Shown here: piece after piece, positions 8,984-18,137 of the stretch
Layout of the letters: the number at the start of each line of letters is the position of its first letter
Numbering within the stretch: the stretch's first letter is position 1
Assembly: GCF_000296695.1 (NCBI RefSeq)
Contig: NZ_BAFK01000005.1
Coordinates: 62,001 to 126,000 of the forward strand
Direction of reading: 5' to 3'
From: Rheinheimera nanhaiensis E407-8
GTDB lineage: Bacteria > Pseudomonadota > Gammaproteobacteria > Enterobacterales > Alteromonadaceae
DNA: 64,000 nucleotides
Made by a program: the position numbers and the translations under genes
The notes under the pieces: generated by a model
Seen by the model: only the letters and a program-made list of their open reading frames with translations
Told to the model about the DNA's origin: nothing
Database searches by the model: none

Positions 8984-11398
8984 TCAGAAGCTGCCGCGCA
9001 CGCCCAATGCGACAGAGCGGCCAGGTAGTGGCGCAATATCTTTTAAAAATGAGGTATGTACCCGCACCAGCTCGTCCGTCAGGTTCTGCCCCTTCAGATA
9101 AGCCGTTAGCTGTGATGAGCCAACATCAAACCGATAGCTGACACTGGCATCAAGCAGGGTGTAGCCGGCGGTGGCCGTTTCCAGCTCAGCGGTTCTATCT
9201 TGTTTCATGTAACGGGTGGCTCGCAGATCGGCACTGACAGCATCCTGCTCATACGCCAGTTCGGCGGCAAAGCGCAGCGGCGGCGTGCGGGGTAAATCAC
9301 CACCGCCATTTAAGCGGGCACGGATATAATCACCCTGCAGCGTTAATTTAAACGGGTCGTTAAGCTGCCAGACATACTGGGCTTCAAAACCATGCAAGGT
9401 CACATCGGCGGCGGTAAACAGATACACCGGCAACTCGCCAGCATGCTCGTCAGCCCCCTCACCACCGTTGCTATGCTCATCGCCATGGTCATGGCCATCG
9501 CCAGCGTATAAACCGGTATTTTGCTGGTAATAGTAGTTATCTACCCGGTTATAAAAGGCATTAAGCACAAAACCGGTGTTGCCACTGAATTTACGCAGCG
9601 TAATATCCAGGTTATTGGCGGTTTCCAGTTCTATCGGTTGGGTATTCAATACAAACTCGTTATCATCCAGCGTAAATAACGCGCCGACTTCATAAGACGC
9701 AGTACCAATATGCGGGCCAAAGGATAGCAACTCTGAGGCTGCGGGTGCCCGTTGTGAACGGGACAGTGAAACCCCTAAGTTATAACCTTCGGCAAAATCC
9801 CATACCGCGCCGGCTGATAAGCTGTAAGGCGTGAACTTATGGCTGACATCAAACACACGGATAAAATCGCTTCCCTCGCTGTGCTCGTGTTCATGGTCAT
9901 GCTCGTCCGCTTCATCGCCGTGGGCACCGATATCCGGCAGCAATACGTCGCTGGCGTCAATCGTTACTCTTTCGATGCGGGCACCTAACTGTACCAGCCA
10001 ATGACCAAAGTGACGTTCCTCCACCCAGGCCAGCGCCAGTTTTTCGGTTTCTGATGGTGGCGTAAAAGCTTCTTCGCCTATGGCATCAAAGTCGCTGTGC
10101 TTATAATGCAGGCTTAAACCACCGCGCCATTCCTGATAAGGCCGGTGCAGTATTTCGATGCGGGCCTCTGTGCTTTGGTTGCTGAAGGTGGTACCGACCA
10201 CACCGTCTTCAATCTCAGCATGTTCATAGTCGGTAAAGGCAAACCGGCTGTTAATGGCGCGGATTACCCCAGAGGAAAAATTCAGTTCACTTAACAGCTG
10301 CACCCGGTGCTGAGTCAGATCAGCAAACACCGCTTCTTCAGCGCTGTGCTCGTCAGCATGGTCGTCGTGTTCGTCGTGACCGCCATGAGAGTGCCCCGGA
10401 ATACCATATTCACGCTCTAAGCGACCATAAGATACACCAACATAGCCATTATCCAGCAAGTAGCTGCCGCCCAGCGTAAAGCCTTTAGCAGTAGCTGCGG
10501 TGTTAGCCACCTTGCCTGTTAACGCATCGGCTTCCGGCTCTGCTTCGGCAAAACCATTAATACTGTAGTCGTTATTGTCACGCCAGAACGCATCAGCATA
10601 GACGGCAATATTGTCTGCACCAGTGACGATAGAACCCGCGGCCAGCTTTTCGTTGTTAACCGACTCACGCTGCAATATCCATTCAACACGGGTATTGTTG
10701 TCAGTAGGCACCCGTTCATCCACCACATTCACCACACCGCCAATGGCACCACTGCCATAAAACAAGGTAGCCGGGCCGCGCAGCACTTCAATCTGGGTTG
10801 CGGTGCTGGCTTCGCTTGCCACGCTGTGATCCGGTCCTACGCGCGACGCATCGCCGGCATCCAGGCCATTTTGTGTAATAAGCACGCGCGGACCATCTAA
10901 GCCACGGATAATCGGGCTGCTGGTCACACCGCCATAAAAGTTAGAATGCACACCCACTTCATTTTTTAGCGTATCGCCAAGCGTAGCGGCCTGGCGCATT
11001 TTCAGCTTATCACCCGCCAGCACATTCACCGGCAGCGAAGATTCGGTCGCTGAGGCATGAAATGGGCTGGCTTTTACATCGATGGTTTCAATAGTAGTAG
11101 CAAGTAATACTACGCTGAGGTTATCCAACCCTGCTGCAGGTACATCAACATGCACATTACGGTGGGCAAAGCGGCTCGCTTCGATATGCAGCTCCGCTTC
11201 ACCGGCATTAACGTTAGCCAGCACAAAGCGGCCATTATCATCAGTGCGGGTTTCACCACTGGCGCCCATCAGCTGTACCCGGGCATTCGCTACCGGTTTA
11301 CCGGCGGCGTCGGTTACTGTGCCAGTAATACTGTCGGCATAGGCCGTTGACGTTAAAGCAGCAAACACTGCTGCGGTTAACAGAGTCGGTTTAAACAT
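8984..11398 (-). CDS. TonB-dependent receptor, ZnuD-like (zinc)
   Basis: I prefer the ATG at 11398, which has GGAG five bases upstream; the GTG two codons earlier overlaps that site. The product is about 804 residues: signal peptide (ending TAYA), a carboxypeptidase-regulatory-like beta domain (about 25-100), a plug (LPVNVLAGDKL, GLDGPRVLITQNG, EVLRGPATLFYGSGAIGGVVNVVD) and a barrel ending in RGSF. Three barrel insertions are His/Asp/Glu-rich (GHSHGGHDEHDDH, EADEHDHEHEH, DGHDHGDEHSN), the feature linked to zinc capture in ZnuD receptors. Two GTTATAAC palindromes lie in the upstream region shared with the divergent MerC-like gene. Confidence 0.85.
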   Translation of the reverse strand: MFKPTLLTAAVFAALTSTAYADSITGTVTDAAGKPVANARVQLMGASGETRTDDNGRFVLANVNAGEAELHIEASRFAHRNVHVDVPAAGLDNLSVVLLATTIETIDVKASPFHASATESSLPVNVLAGDKLKMRQAATLGDTLKNEVGVHSNFYGGVTSSPIIRGLDGPRVLITQNGLDAGDASRVGPDHSVASEASTATQIEVLRGPATLFYGSGAIGGVVNVVDERVPTDNNTRVEWILQRESVNNEKLAAGSIVTGADNIAVYADAFWRDNNDYSINGFAEAEPEADALTGKVANTAATAKGFTLGGSYLLDNGYVGVSYGRLEREYGIPGHSHGGHDEHDDHADEHSAEEAVFADLTQHRVQLLSELNFSSGVIRAINSRFAFTDYEHAEIEDGVVGTTFSNQSTEARIEILHRPYQEWRGGLSLHYKHSDFDAIGEEAFTPPSETEKLALAWVEERHFGHWLVQLGARIERVTIDASDVLLPDIGAHGDEADEHDHEHEHSEGSDFIRVFDVSHKFTPYSLSAGAVWDFAEGYNLGVSLSRSQRAPAASELLSFGPHIGTASYEVGALFTLDDNEFVLNTQPIELETANNLDITLRKFSGNTGFVLNAFYNRVDNYYYQQNTGLYAGDGHDHGDEHSNGGEGADEHAGELPVYLFTAADVTLHGFEAQYVWQLNDPFKLTLQGDYIRARLNGGGDLPRTPPLRFAAELAYEQDAVSADLRATRYMKQDRTAELETATAGYTLLDASVSYRFDVGSSQLTAYLKGQNLTDELVRVHTSFLKDIAPLPGRSVALGVRGSF

Positions 11399-11461
11399 TG
11401 TCACTCCATGTTAGCCATTTGCGGTCACAACCTGATCAGTCAATTTGACGGCTCAAGTGTT

Positions 11462-11500
11462 ACGTTATAACATATTTTGAATATTGTGATGTTATAACAT
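11462..11500. promoter_or_regulatory. Two Zur-like palindromes in the divergent promoter region
   Basis: ACGTTATAACAT (11462-11473) and the perfect 12-bp palindrome ATGTTATAACAT (11489-11500) are spaced 27 bases centre to centre between the ZnuD-like receptor and the MerC-like gene. Known gammaproteobacterial Zur sites contain TGTTATA/TATAACA half-sites, so zinc control by Zur is the best guess. The core here is more compact than the E. coli site. Confidence 0.6.
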
Positions 11501-11600
11501 TTTTATGGTGAGCTGCAATGCTTACGACAACAAAACGACTGTGCGCGGTGAATAACATAAACGGCATAGCTGCTCACCGTGCGGTACTAAGCGAGGTTGT

Positions 11601-11966
11601 ATGAAAGATCTGTTGGCGGCTGTTTTGTCCGGTATCTGTGTTGTGCATTGTCTGACCACGCCGCTGCTACTGGCATTGGGCAGTTCCGGCGTATTGCTTG
11701 GGCTTGCCAGCTCTGAGTGGTTTCATTATCTGATGCTGTTACCGATCAGTGTGTTACTGGTGTGGAGCTTGCCGGGCGGCTGGTGTGCACACCGGCGTAA
11801 AGCGCCTTTTGTACTGGGCTTAAGCGGTTTTCTGCTGTTAGTTGCGGCGCTGTTTGCGCCGCATGAAGCCGAAACGGCACTATCCGTTAGCGGTGGCTTG
11901 CTGCTGGTGAGCGCGCATTTGTATAACCGTAAGTTGCTAACGCGGTTGCAGGAGCAACTGGCATGA
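11601..11966 (+). CDS. MerC-family small membrane protein
   Basis: A 121-residue protein with about four TM helices. It has the early VHC motif (GICVVHCLTTPLLLAL) that defines MerC-type proteins; MerC moves Hg2+ across the inner membrane, and relatives outside mer operons are thought to handle other soft or zinc-like metals. There is no merA, merT or merR here. The gene shares a promoter region holding Zur-like palindromes with a zinc receptor and overlaps a DUF1826 gene, so zinc is the likelier cargo. The start follows GAGG. Confidence 0.75.
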   Translation: MKDLLAAVLSGICVVHCLTTPLLLALGSSGVLLGLASSEWFHYLMLLPISVLLVWSLPGGWCAHRRKAPFVLGLSGFLLLVAALFAPHEAETALSVSGGLLLVSAHLYNRKLLTRLQEQLA

Positions 11967-12532
11967 CTGCGTTAGCCTTTACAGGCTTTCGCCTGGCAAG
12001 CCGTCAGTTGCAGGCGGATAACGCCGGGGTACTTACCAGTATTTTTACTGATGATGTGAATTTGGTCAGTTGGCAACGCCAGCAAGATGCTACTATCACT
12101 GAGTATTGCCGCTCGCTACGTTTAACCATGCCGCTAAAACGTATTGTTGGCATCGACACAGTGCAACAGGATATTGGCTTTGCCCTACCCGATGCGCCGG
12201 GTAAAGCAGCGTTACTGGCCGATATTGCTCTGCAATGCCAGATGTTTGCCTGCTTAATGGATTGTCAGCAGCTGGGGCTGCGGCTGGAAACGCTGCACAA
12301 GCCAATGTGCCCAAAATTTCACACTGATCATCTGGTATGCCGGCTGGTTTGCACTTATTTGGGCCCAGCGACTGAATGGCTCGATAGCACAGGCATAACA
12401 GTTCGAGCCGCGCCCTTTGCCGTTACTTTGCTTAAAGGCTCGGGGTGGGAAGGCAACGAGCAGCAGGCAATAGTACACCGCTCACCCGCATCGGATCTGC
12501 CAAGAGTACTGCTGACACTTGATCCAATGTAG
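11963..12532 (+). CDS. DUF1826 protein, probable zinc-homeostasis gene
   Basis: A 189-residue soluble protein that overlaps the MerC-like gene by four bases (ATGA), with AGGAG just before the start. The block MCPKFHTDHLVCRLVCTYLGPATEWL is the signature of DUF1826; its Cys and two His residues could bind metal. DUF1826 genes are often near COG0523 zinc GTPases and under Zur, but none has a firm biochemical role that I know of. Here it replaces the GTPase neighbour with MerC and a zinc receptor, which supports a zinc-limitation role without defining it. Confidence 0.75.
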   Translation: MTALAFTGFRLASRQLQADNAGVLTSIFTDDVNLVSWQRQQDATITEYCRSLRLTMPLKRIVGIDTVQQDIGFALPDAPGKAALLADIALQCQMFACLMDCQQLGLRLETLHKPMCPKFHTDHLVCRLVCTYLGPATEWLDSTGITVRAAPFAVTLLKGSGWEGNEQQAIVHRSPASDLPRVLLTLDPM

Positions 12533-12554
12533 ACCCAACTAGGTGAACTCACTA

Positions 12555-13598
12555 TTACTGCCCGGCCATCTGCTGTAAAAACTGCAGCCGCTGTAGCTCC
12601 TGCTCATCCGGTTGCCAGGGGTCATCACTTAACTGGCCAAGTGAAAACGGCTCTAGCCTATATTCGGCTTGTGCGCTGTCACCATAGCGGGTTAGCTCGC
12701 CGGGTACCGCCGGGCGCTTTTCCAGGATAAAGCTGCCAAGAAGATAAGGCCCGCTGTTGTTACGCAGCACGGCTTTAAAGGCGCGCAGGGTCAGCTCTTG
12801 CTTGCCGCTGCCCAGTTTTTCTGTTGTCGTTAGTAAGGCCAGTGGCTGGCGCTGTTCGGTGTATAAATTCGCCCGCAGCCGGTAAAAGCCGGCTTGTTTC
12901 ACCTCTAGCTGCACCGGGATCTGCATATCAGCGCCAACGCCACGGCTATCGGCAACGCCAACAATAGTGGCCACCGGGTTATGGTATTCAATACCGGTTT
13001 TTAGCACCTGTGTCGTGCCATTGGCGCTAAAACTTACCTGCACTTCAAAGGCGCCATTCCAGCCTTGCTCTGGGGACAGTGTGGCAGTATACCGCTGTGG
13101 TGTACCACGCATTTCGGCCGTTTCGCTGCTTCCGGCTGCGCCCTCTGCCACTAGCTGCACACTGACATCAAACACCTGTAAGCCATTAATCTCCAGCGTC
13201 ACCGGTACAGTTTCGGGGTAACTAAAGCGGTACTTGGGCAGCACTATGCTGGCACTGGCCCCGCCCTCAAGCGGCACAGCTTGGGGGATATAACGGTTGG
13301 GGTTAAGCAAATGCTCGTCATCAACACTCAGTGGCCGCGAGTAGGGCGGTAATTCAAGCTCAGCGGCATAGGCACGGGCCAGTAGCTTAAAGCTTTCAGT
13401 GACCGGCTCGGGAATTTTCTCAGTTACGCTAACAGCAGGCTTAGCAGCTAGGCCAGGCTTAGGCTTAGCTGCTTGTGGTTCAGGTGCGACCACTGCAGGT
13501 GCTGGCTTTGGTGGTAAAACAGGCGTCTGCCTGGGCCAGAGCAACCATAAGCCTGCCAGCAAGGCTGACAGGCTTAGTATTAACAACACTTTTCGCAT
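12555..13598 (-). CDS. Membrane-anchored exported protein paired with the lipase
   Basis: About 347 residues from the ATG at 13598. One N-terminal TM anchor (about 4-22) is followed by a Pro/Ala/Lys-rich linker (about 25-60) and a periplasmic region that reads as several beta-sandwich domains (VPVTLEINGLQVFDVSVQLV, QIPVQLEVKQAGFYRLRANLY in part). It starts 5 bases after the lipase stop, so the two are surely cotranscribed. Position and anchor recall lipase foldases (LifO), but the sequence lacks the helical foldase pattern I would expect. A new type of lipase helper or cargo-binding partner is possible; I cannot assign a family. Confidence 0.65.
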   Translation of the reverse strand: MRKVLLILSLSALLAGLWLLWPRQTPVLPPKPAPAVVAPEPQAAKPKPGLAAKPAVSVTEKIPEPVTESFKLLARAYAAELELPPYSRPLSVDDEHLLNPNRYIPQAVPLEGGASASIVLPKYRFSYPETVPVTLEINGLQVFDVSVQLVAEGAAGSSETAEMRGTPQRYTATLSPEQGWNGAFEVQVSFSANGTTQVLKTGIEYHNPVATIVGVADSRGVGADMQIPVQLEVKQAGFYRLRANLYTEQRQPLALLTTTEKLGSGKQELTLRAFKAVLRNNSGPYLLGSFILEKRPAVPGELTRYGDSAQAEYRLEPFSLGQLSDDPWQPDEQELQRLQFLQQMAGQ

Positions 13599-13603
13599 CA
13601 AAG

Positions 13604-14653
13604 TTAGTTCGCCGCCTGATACACCAGCGCCGACATACTGGTGTTATTCGAGTTACGCACCACCCGGTAGCGCGAGCTAAAGATCCACCAGCCACGGGTT
13701 TCGTCATAGGTACTAAACTGCAAACGATCACCATTTAGGTAATTGGCGCCGCTATTAGCCGAGGTAATTTCATCGGCGGCGCTGTTGGCTATCACGTCAC
13801 TGTGGCTGTAGCCCTCGCTCATTAACATCGGATAATGATACGGCATAAAGCTGGCCGGGCCACTTACCGACGTCAGCTTACCGTCAAAGGCGACACTGCG
13901 TGAGCAGCTGTTAAAGCTGGCGGCACTGGAGGCGCCACAGCTGGAGTGACTGGCTACTACGCCATCATCCTCGCCGGGTAAAAAGGCGCCGGTGGCCCCC
14001 AGGAAATCGGACCCGGCACCGACAAAGCGTAAACGCGGTACCCGCTCATCGGGAAAAGCCGCGAGCTGGCGGGCGGTGTTAACCCGTAAGTCGTTTAATA
14101 CACCAATGTTAGACGGCGAGGGAATTTGCCCCAGCCATAACGACAAGGCTAAGCGTAAGGTGGCGTCAATTAAACCTGAGCCTCCGGCCACGTTTACGGC
14201 TAAGTCGGCCAGCTCTACCCCACCACCGGCGCCGGCAAAGTCAAAACTGGCGACGATATTTAACGGTTGCAGACCGGCGTTTTGCAGCCACAGCGCCTGG
14301 TTGTCAATAATGTAGCGGGTGACTAAATCACCGGTAGAGTGCGAAACAAAAATACAGCCACTGGCACAAGTGCCATTGCGCGACATTTGCTGCAGCTTGG
14401 GCCAAACATAATCGCTGGCGATTTTGCCGGCGACACGCTCTTGTGAAGGCCAGTCAATACGCACATCGGCGCGGTCGCGCCAGTACTGCGCCCAGTATTC
14501 CGAACCATTAGCTGTCACCTGGCTGCCGGTAGGCCGGCTGGCCAAATTGTCGGGTTGAAAGCCATGTACCAGTACCACAGGGTAACCGCCAACAGCCGCC
14601 TGCGCACCAAAGCTTAACAGGCCTGCCAGTAGCAGCAGGGTAGATTTTTTCAT
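13604..14653 (-). CDS. Exported lipase/esterase of the alpha/beta hydrolase fold
   Basis: A 349-residue protein with a signal peptide cleaved after GAQA. The oxyanion segment PVVLVHGF lies at residues 25-32 and the nucleophile elbow SHSTG at 104-108 (Ser106); the first Gly of the usual GxSxG is Ser. Four Cys near 96-100 and 240-255 could form disulfides. A late GEDDGVV segment offers the Asp and one of the HYPMLMSEGYSH histidines the His. It resembles extracellular triacylglycerol lipases and should be secreted or periplasmic. RBS GAGGA is well placed. It is followed at once by the anchored partner gene. Confidence 0.8.
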   Translation of the reverse strand: MKKSTLLLLAGLLSFGAQAAVGGYPVVLVHGFQPDNLASRPTGSQVTANGSEYWAQYWRDRADVRIDWPSQERVAGKIASDYVWPKLQQMSRNGTCASGCIFVSHSTGDLVTRYIIDNQALWLQNAGLQPLNIVASFDFAGAGGGVELADLAVNVAGGSGLIDATLRLALSLWLGQIPSPSNIGVLNDLRVNTARQLAAFPDERVPRLRFVGAGSDFLGATGAFLPGEDDGVVASHSSCGASSAASFNSCSRSVAFDGKLTSVSGPASFMPYHYPMLMSEGYSHSDVIANSAADEITSANSGANYLNGDRLQFSTYDETRGWWIFSSRYRVVRNSNNTSMSALVYQAAN

Positions 14654-15050
14654 TGGGTTGTCCTCGTCTTTTTCTCTGCTGAATCAGGGTTCTTGCTGAG
14701 ATGTTTTAATTATTATTGTTTGTCTCTTCCATGCGACTGTACCCAAACTACTTGCGCTGCAGACAACTGACTGGTCCACCTTTACTACAGTGTTAAGCAG
14801 GACGGGTAAACAACTCCAACAACAAAATAGCCCGTTTCAAATTGATTGCAATACAGCTGCTTAGCCCAAAATCGCTGTAAAATGGCGAAAAAACCAGCAG
14901 GCTGTTTTAATTTCCTAATAGTGCAAAAAATGTAAAAGCAGCAATGGACGGCAATTAGACGCCTGCTGGCAAATTGACCAGCCCGGCGCGTTGGGAGTGA
15001 CGTTTAAAGTGATTACTCGAACTATTTTCAGAATTTTTCAGCAGCATAAA
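14654..15050. other. Intergenic stretch without a recognisable gene
   Basis: About 400 bases between the lipase start and the terminator of the M16 peptidase gene. It must hold the lipase promoter. I see no convincing coding frame, RNA fold or repeat. Confidence 0.5.
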
Positions 15051-15074
15051 AAAACGCAGCCGAAGCTGCGTTTT
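15051..15074 (-). terminator. Rho-independent terminator after the M16 peptidase
   Basis: A 10-bp stem (AAAACGCAGC at 15051-15060 with GCTGCGTTTT at 15065-15074) is closed, on the minus strand, by a stable TTCG tetraloop and followed by seven T. Confidence 0.9.
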
Positions 15075-15091
15075 ATCCATCTTAGATAAGG

Positions 15092-17971
15092 CTATTGCCG
15101 TTTCATCTGACGGTGAAAGGCGGCAACGTCAGTGACCTTAGTCTGGCCTGGCAGCTCGGCAAATGGCTGCTCGGTAAATTTCGTGCCACGCATTTGCACT
15201 GAAATACGCGCAGCCTTGTCGTTTAGCATGGTTTCCCGGTAAAAGGCTTTTACATCAGCCAGCGTAACCTGCTCTACCGCGGCGATCAGCTGTTGCTTGC
15301 TGTCAAAACTAAAGCGCTCGCGATACCAGTCAGTGATCAGAGGCGCCACTTCATCATTGAGGTTTTTCGCCGGCTCTTTTAGCGTAATTAAGGTGCTGGC
15401 TTTTAGTTTAGCGAACTCCTCTTCGCTCAGTTTATCCAGCTCGGCAGCATACTGCTGTTTAAAGCTGTCAAATCGCGCCTGCATTTCGGCCACGCCTTTT
15501 ACCGGCGTTTGAATATACATGGCAAAGCCAACATAGTTGTCCAGCTGCATCGAGGTACCACCCACCGCATAAGCCAGTTGCTCTTCGGTACGCAGCTTGT
15601 CAAAAGCGATATTGCTAAAGTGGCTGCGCAGCACGGTAGCGCGTGCTAACTGGGTATAGCCGGGCTCAGCATGCACATGCACATCCACCAGCGCCACATC
15701 GGCGACAGCAATGTCTTTTTGTAGCACCAGCGTTTTACCCGGTGTTGGCTGCCAGAACGCCGTGCGGCTGTAAGGCAGTTCAGTGCGCGTTGCCGGCAGA
15801 CTTCCTGCTACAGTGCTGACCACCTGTTCCAATGCAGCTTTGTCGTAATTACCAAAGGCAAAAATCCGCAACTGGTTATTGGCCAGTAAGCTATCAACCA
15901 TCGCATTAAGCTCGCCCAGCGTCAGGCTTTGCGCTGCGGCAACCAAGGCATCGGCTTCATAGTTGCCACTGCGTACCAGATTGTTGTAAGCCATAAACGC
16001 CTGCTGGAACGGGAACTGCTTACTCTGGTTTTGTACACCGCGGATAAAGCGGTCTTTCGCCTGAGCAAAACCTTGCTCATCAGTGCTAATACGTAAACCG
16101 GCTAAAGCTTGCTGTAGCAACTGTGGCTGCTTGTCGGTAAACCCCGCCACCATCAGCGCCAGGCCATTGTTGTCACGCAGGCTTAACTGCATACCGGCAA
16201 TGTCAGCCTCGGTAACCAAGGCACCTTGCTGCAGGTTGTATAAATCACGCCATAGCGCCTGCGCTACCCGGGCCTTAATCTGTTGCTGTGCGCTGTCACT
16301 GTTAATTAAGATCTCCAGCACGCCGCGTGGCTGGTTGGCAAACTGCTGGCTGGGGTAAAGCCAGGCACTGATGCCGTCGCGCTGTACCACGAGCTCAGGC
16401 TTTGCCTGCGCTTGCGGCGCTTTAAGTTCGAAATTCTCTGGCAGCATGCGGTTTACTGCCGGTAAACTCAGTGCCAATTGCGGGCTTTGTTGCCAGCTTT
16501 GCTGCTCTTCCAGGCTGATGTTAGTAATTTTGTATTTACCGTCGTAGAAATGCAGTGCCGAATCATGCGGTTCCTGTTTGCTGATATACCACACCCGTAA
16601 GCGCTCTGGCGTTAACTGTGCCAGCACCTGCTTAATGGCCCCGGCGTCAAAACGCTGGTAATAGTAAGGCGCATTGATCGCATTAGCCGATGGCACCTTT
16701 TGCATGGCATCGGCCAGGTTTGACACATAGCCAAATTCATCGCTTTTTTCTAAAAAGCGGAACTGGTTGTTTAAGCTGGTTTGTATTTCACTAAAATACT
16801 TACTGTCTACACCTTGCTGTTTTACCAGCTCGATGTACTGCATCAGTGTGGCGACTATGCCCTCGCGCGCCTGCATGCCGGCATCGGTCAGCTCAATATC
16901 AATACTTAGCGAGCCGTAGTTGCCGTATAAATCCGGCGCGGCGCTGGCATTCAGTTTAGAAATTAACCCCATGGCTTTTAGCTGGTAGGCCGGTGTACCG
17001 GGCATTTCTGAGCCGAGCAGATAGCTGATAAATTCGTTTGGTTTTACCGCAAACTGGTCGCTGTTATTGCTGATGGTAAAATCCAGCTTTAACTGTTTTA
17101 CATCCTGGTTTGGCACATAATGAATGCGCTTGGCGCCTAGCTGGCTAAAATCCAGCGTGTCGGCCACAGCCGGTTTTGCGATGTTTTTGTTTTCAATACT
17201 GGCAAAGTGTTTCACCGCCAGCTGTTCCATCTCAGCCAGTGGCAAGTTGCTTAGCAACACCGCCTTCATAATATTGGCTGAGTAATACCGGTTATAAAAC
17301 GCCACGGTTTCAGCGTGTAACTGGCTGCCCTCTTTATCGCCTAAGGTTTCCAGGTTACCAATTAAAAAGCGATTGGCCGGGTGGCTGCCCATCATGCTGC
17401 GCGACAAGTTGTACTGGCCGAAAAAGTCCATTTCGCGGCGCATTGACCACTCGGCATTTACCGCATTTTTCTCTTTTTCGGTGTACTCGGGGTAAAGCTT
17501 GGGCGCTTTAAAAAAGTCAGAGAACCTATCCAGCGCCTCATCAAAGGCATTGTTGTTCACTTTGAACATGTAGTTGGTAATATCAAGCCAGGTGTAGGCG
17601 TTTTGCGCGCCACCATTGGCCGTCATAAAGGCACTGTATTCGTTGGTATCCGGGTAACGCTCGGTGCCTAAAAACAGCATATGCTCTAAATAGTGCGCCA
17701 TGCCCTGCTGGCTCATCGGGTCTTGCAGCAAGCCAACACCGACACTTAATGCCGCGGCCGATTTTTCCGCCAGCGGGTCTGACACCAGCATCACTTCCAG
17801 TTTGTTCGGCAACACCAGGGTTTTATAAGCCCGGTTATCGTTCGGGCTGGTTAGCACCTGCCCCTGCAGTTGCTGCGCGCTGACCGGGCTATCAACACTG
17901 CCACTGCGCTCAGCGGCACAACCGGTTAGCACCGCCAGGGCTACCGCACTAATTACAAAGAGTTTTTTCAT
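15092..17971 (-). CDS. M16 (pitrilysin/insulinase) zinc metallopeptidase, lipoprotein
   Basis: I start at the ATG at 17971 (AGGT upstream), which gives a lipoprotein signal with lipobox LTGC and a 959-residue product of pitrilysin size. The inverted zinc motif HYLEH is at residues 93-97, with the downstream Glu ligand in VNAEWSMRRE (about 174), so the N-terminal domain should be active; the remaining three M16 domains complete the clamshell. It would degrade medium-length peptides at the membrane face of the periplasm. E. coli PtrA is soluble, so the lipid anchor is a lineage feature. Confidence 0.88.
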   Translation of the reverse strand: MKKLFVISAVALAVLTGCAAERSGSVDSPVSAQQLQGQVLTSPNDNRAYKTLVLPNKLEVMLVSDPLAEKSAAALSVGVGLLQDPMSQQGMAHYLEHMLFLGTERYPDTNEYSAFMTANGGAQNAYTWLDITNYMFKVNNNAFDEALDRFSDFFKAPKLYPEYTEKEKNAVNAEWSMRREMDFFGQYNLSRSMMGSHPANRFLIGNLETLGDKEGSQLHAETVAFYNRYYSANIMKAVLLSNLPLAEMEQLAVKHFASIENKNIAKPAVADTLDFSQLGAKRIHYVPNQDVKQLKLDFTISNNSDQFAVKPNEFISYLLGSEMPGTPAYQLKAMGLISKLNASAAPDLYGNYGSLSIDIELTDAGMQAREGIVATLMQYIELVKQQGVDSKYFSEIQTSLNNQFRFLEKSDEFGYVSNLADAMQKVPSANAINAPYYYQRFDAGAIKQVLAQLTPERLRVWYISKQEPHDSALHFYDGKYKITNISLEEQQSWQQSPQLALSLPAVNRMLPENFELKAPQAQAKPELVVQRDGISAWLYPSQQFANQPRGVLEILINSDSAQQQIKARVAQALWRDLYNLQQGALVTEADIAGMQLSLRDNNGLALMVAGFTDKQPQLLQQALAGLRISTDEQGFAQAKDRFIRGVQNQSKQFPFQQAFMAYNNLVRSGNYEADALVAAAQSLTLGELNAMVDSLLANNQLRIFAFGNYDKAALEQVVSTVAGSLPATRTELPYSRTAFWQPTPGKTLVLQKDIAVADVALVDVHVHAEPGYTQLARATVLRSHFSNIAFDKLRTEEQLAYAVGGTSMQLDNYVGFAMYIQTPVKGVAEMQARFDSFKQQYAAELDKLSEEEFAKLKASTLITLKEPAKNLNDEVAPLITDWYRERFSFDSKQQLIAAVEQVTLADVKAFYRETMLNDKAARISVQMRGTKFTEQPFAELPGQTKVTDVAAFHRQMKRQ

Positions 17972-18087
17972 TTTGACTACCTGCAGATACAAATTTGCTG
18001 TGTTTTTATTACCGACAATGTAATGAAAGCGCCAGCCGGTGACCAGCAATGCAGCTAGAAGGATTGTAATAAAGTGTGTCGGCAGAC

Positions 18088-18116
18088 ATCACAGTAAGGC
18101 TAAACCTTACTGTGAT
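18088..18116. repeat. Perfect 12-bp inverted repeat after the bacterioferritin genes
   Basis: ATCACAGTAAGG (18088-18099) pairs perfectly with CCTTACTGTGAT (18105-18116) around a CTAAA loop. No T-tract follows on either strand, so it is not a standard intrinsic terminator. It may stabilise the bfr mRNA 3' end or be a protein-binding site upstream of the M16 gene. Confidence 0.6.
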
Positions 18117-18137
18117 ACAGAAACGTCAAAGCAGCAG

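Noticed and set aside
11601..11966. Mercury-resistance (mer) operon
   Set aside because: Only a MerC-like gene is present; merR, merT, merP and merA are missing, and the control region looks zinc-related.
12555..13598. Classical lipase foldase (LifO)
   Set aside because: Same position and anchor, but the body is beta-rich with no helical repeat pattern expected for foldases.
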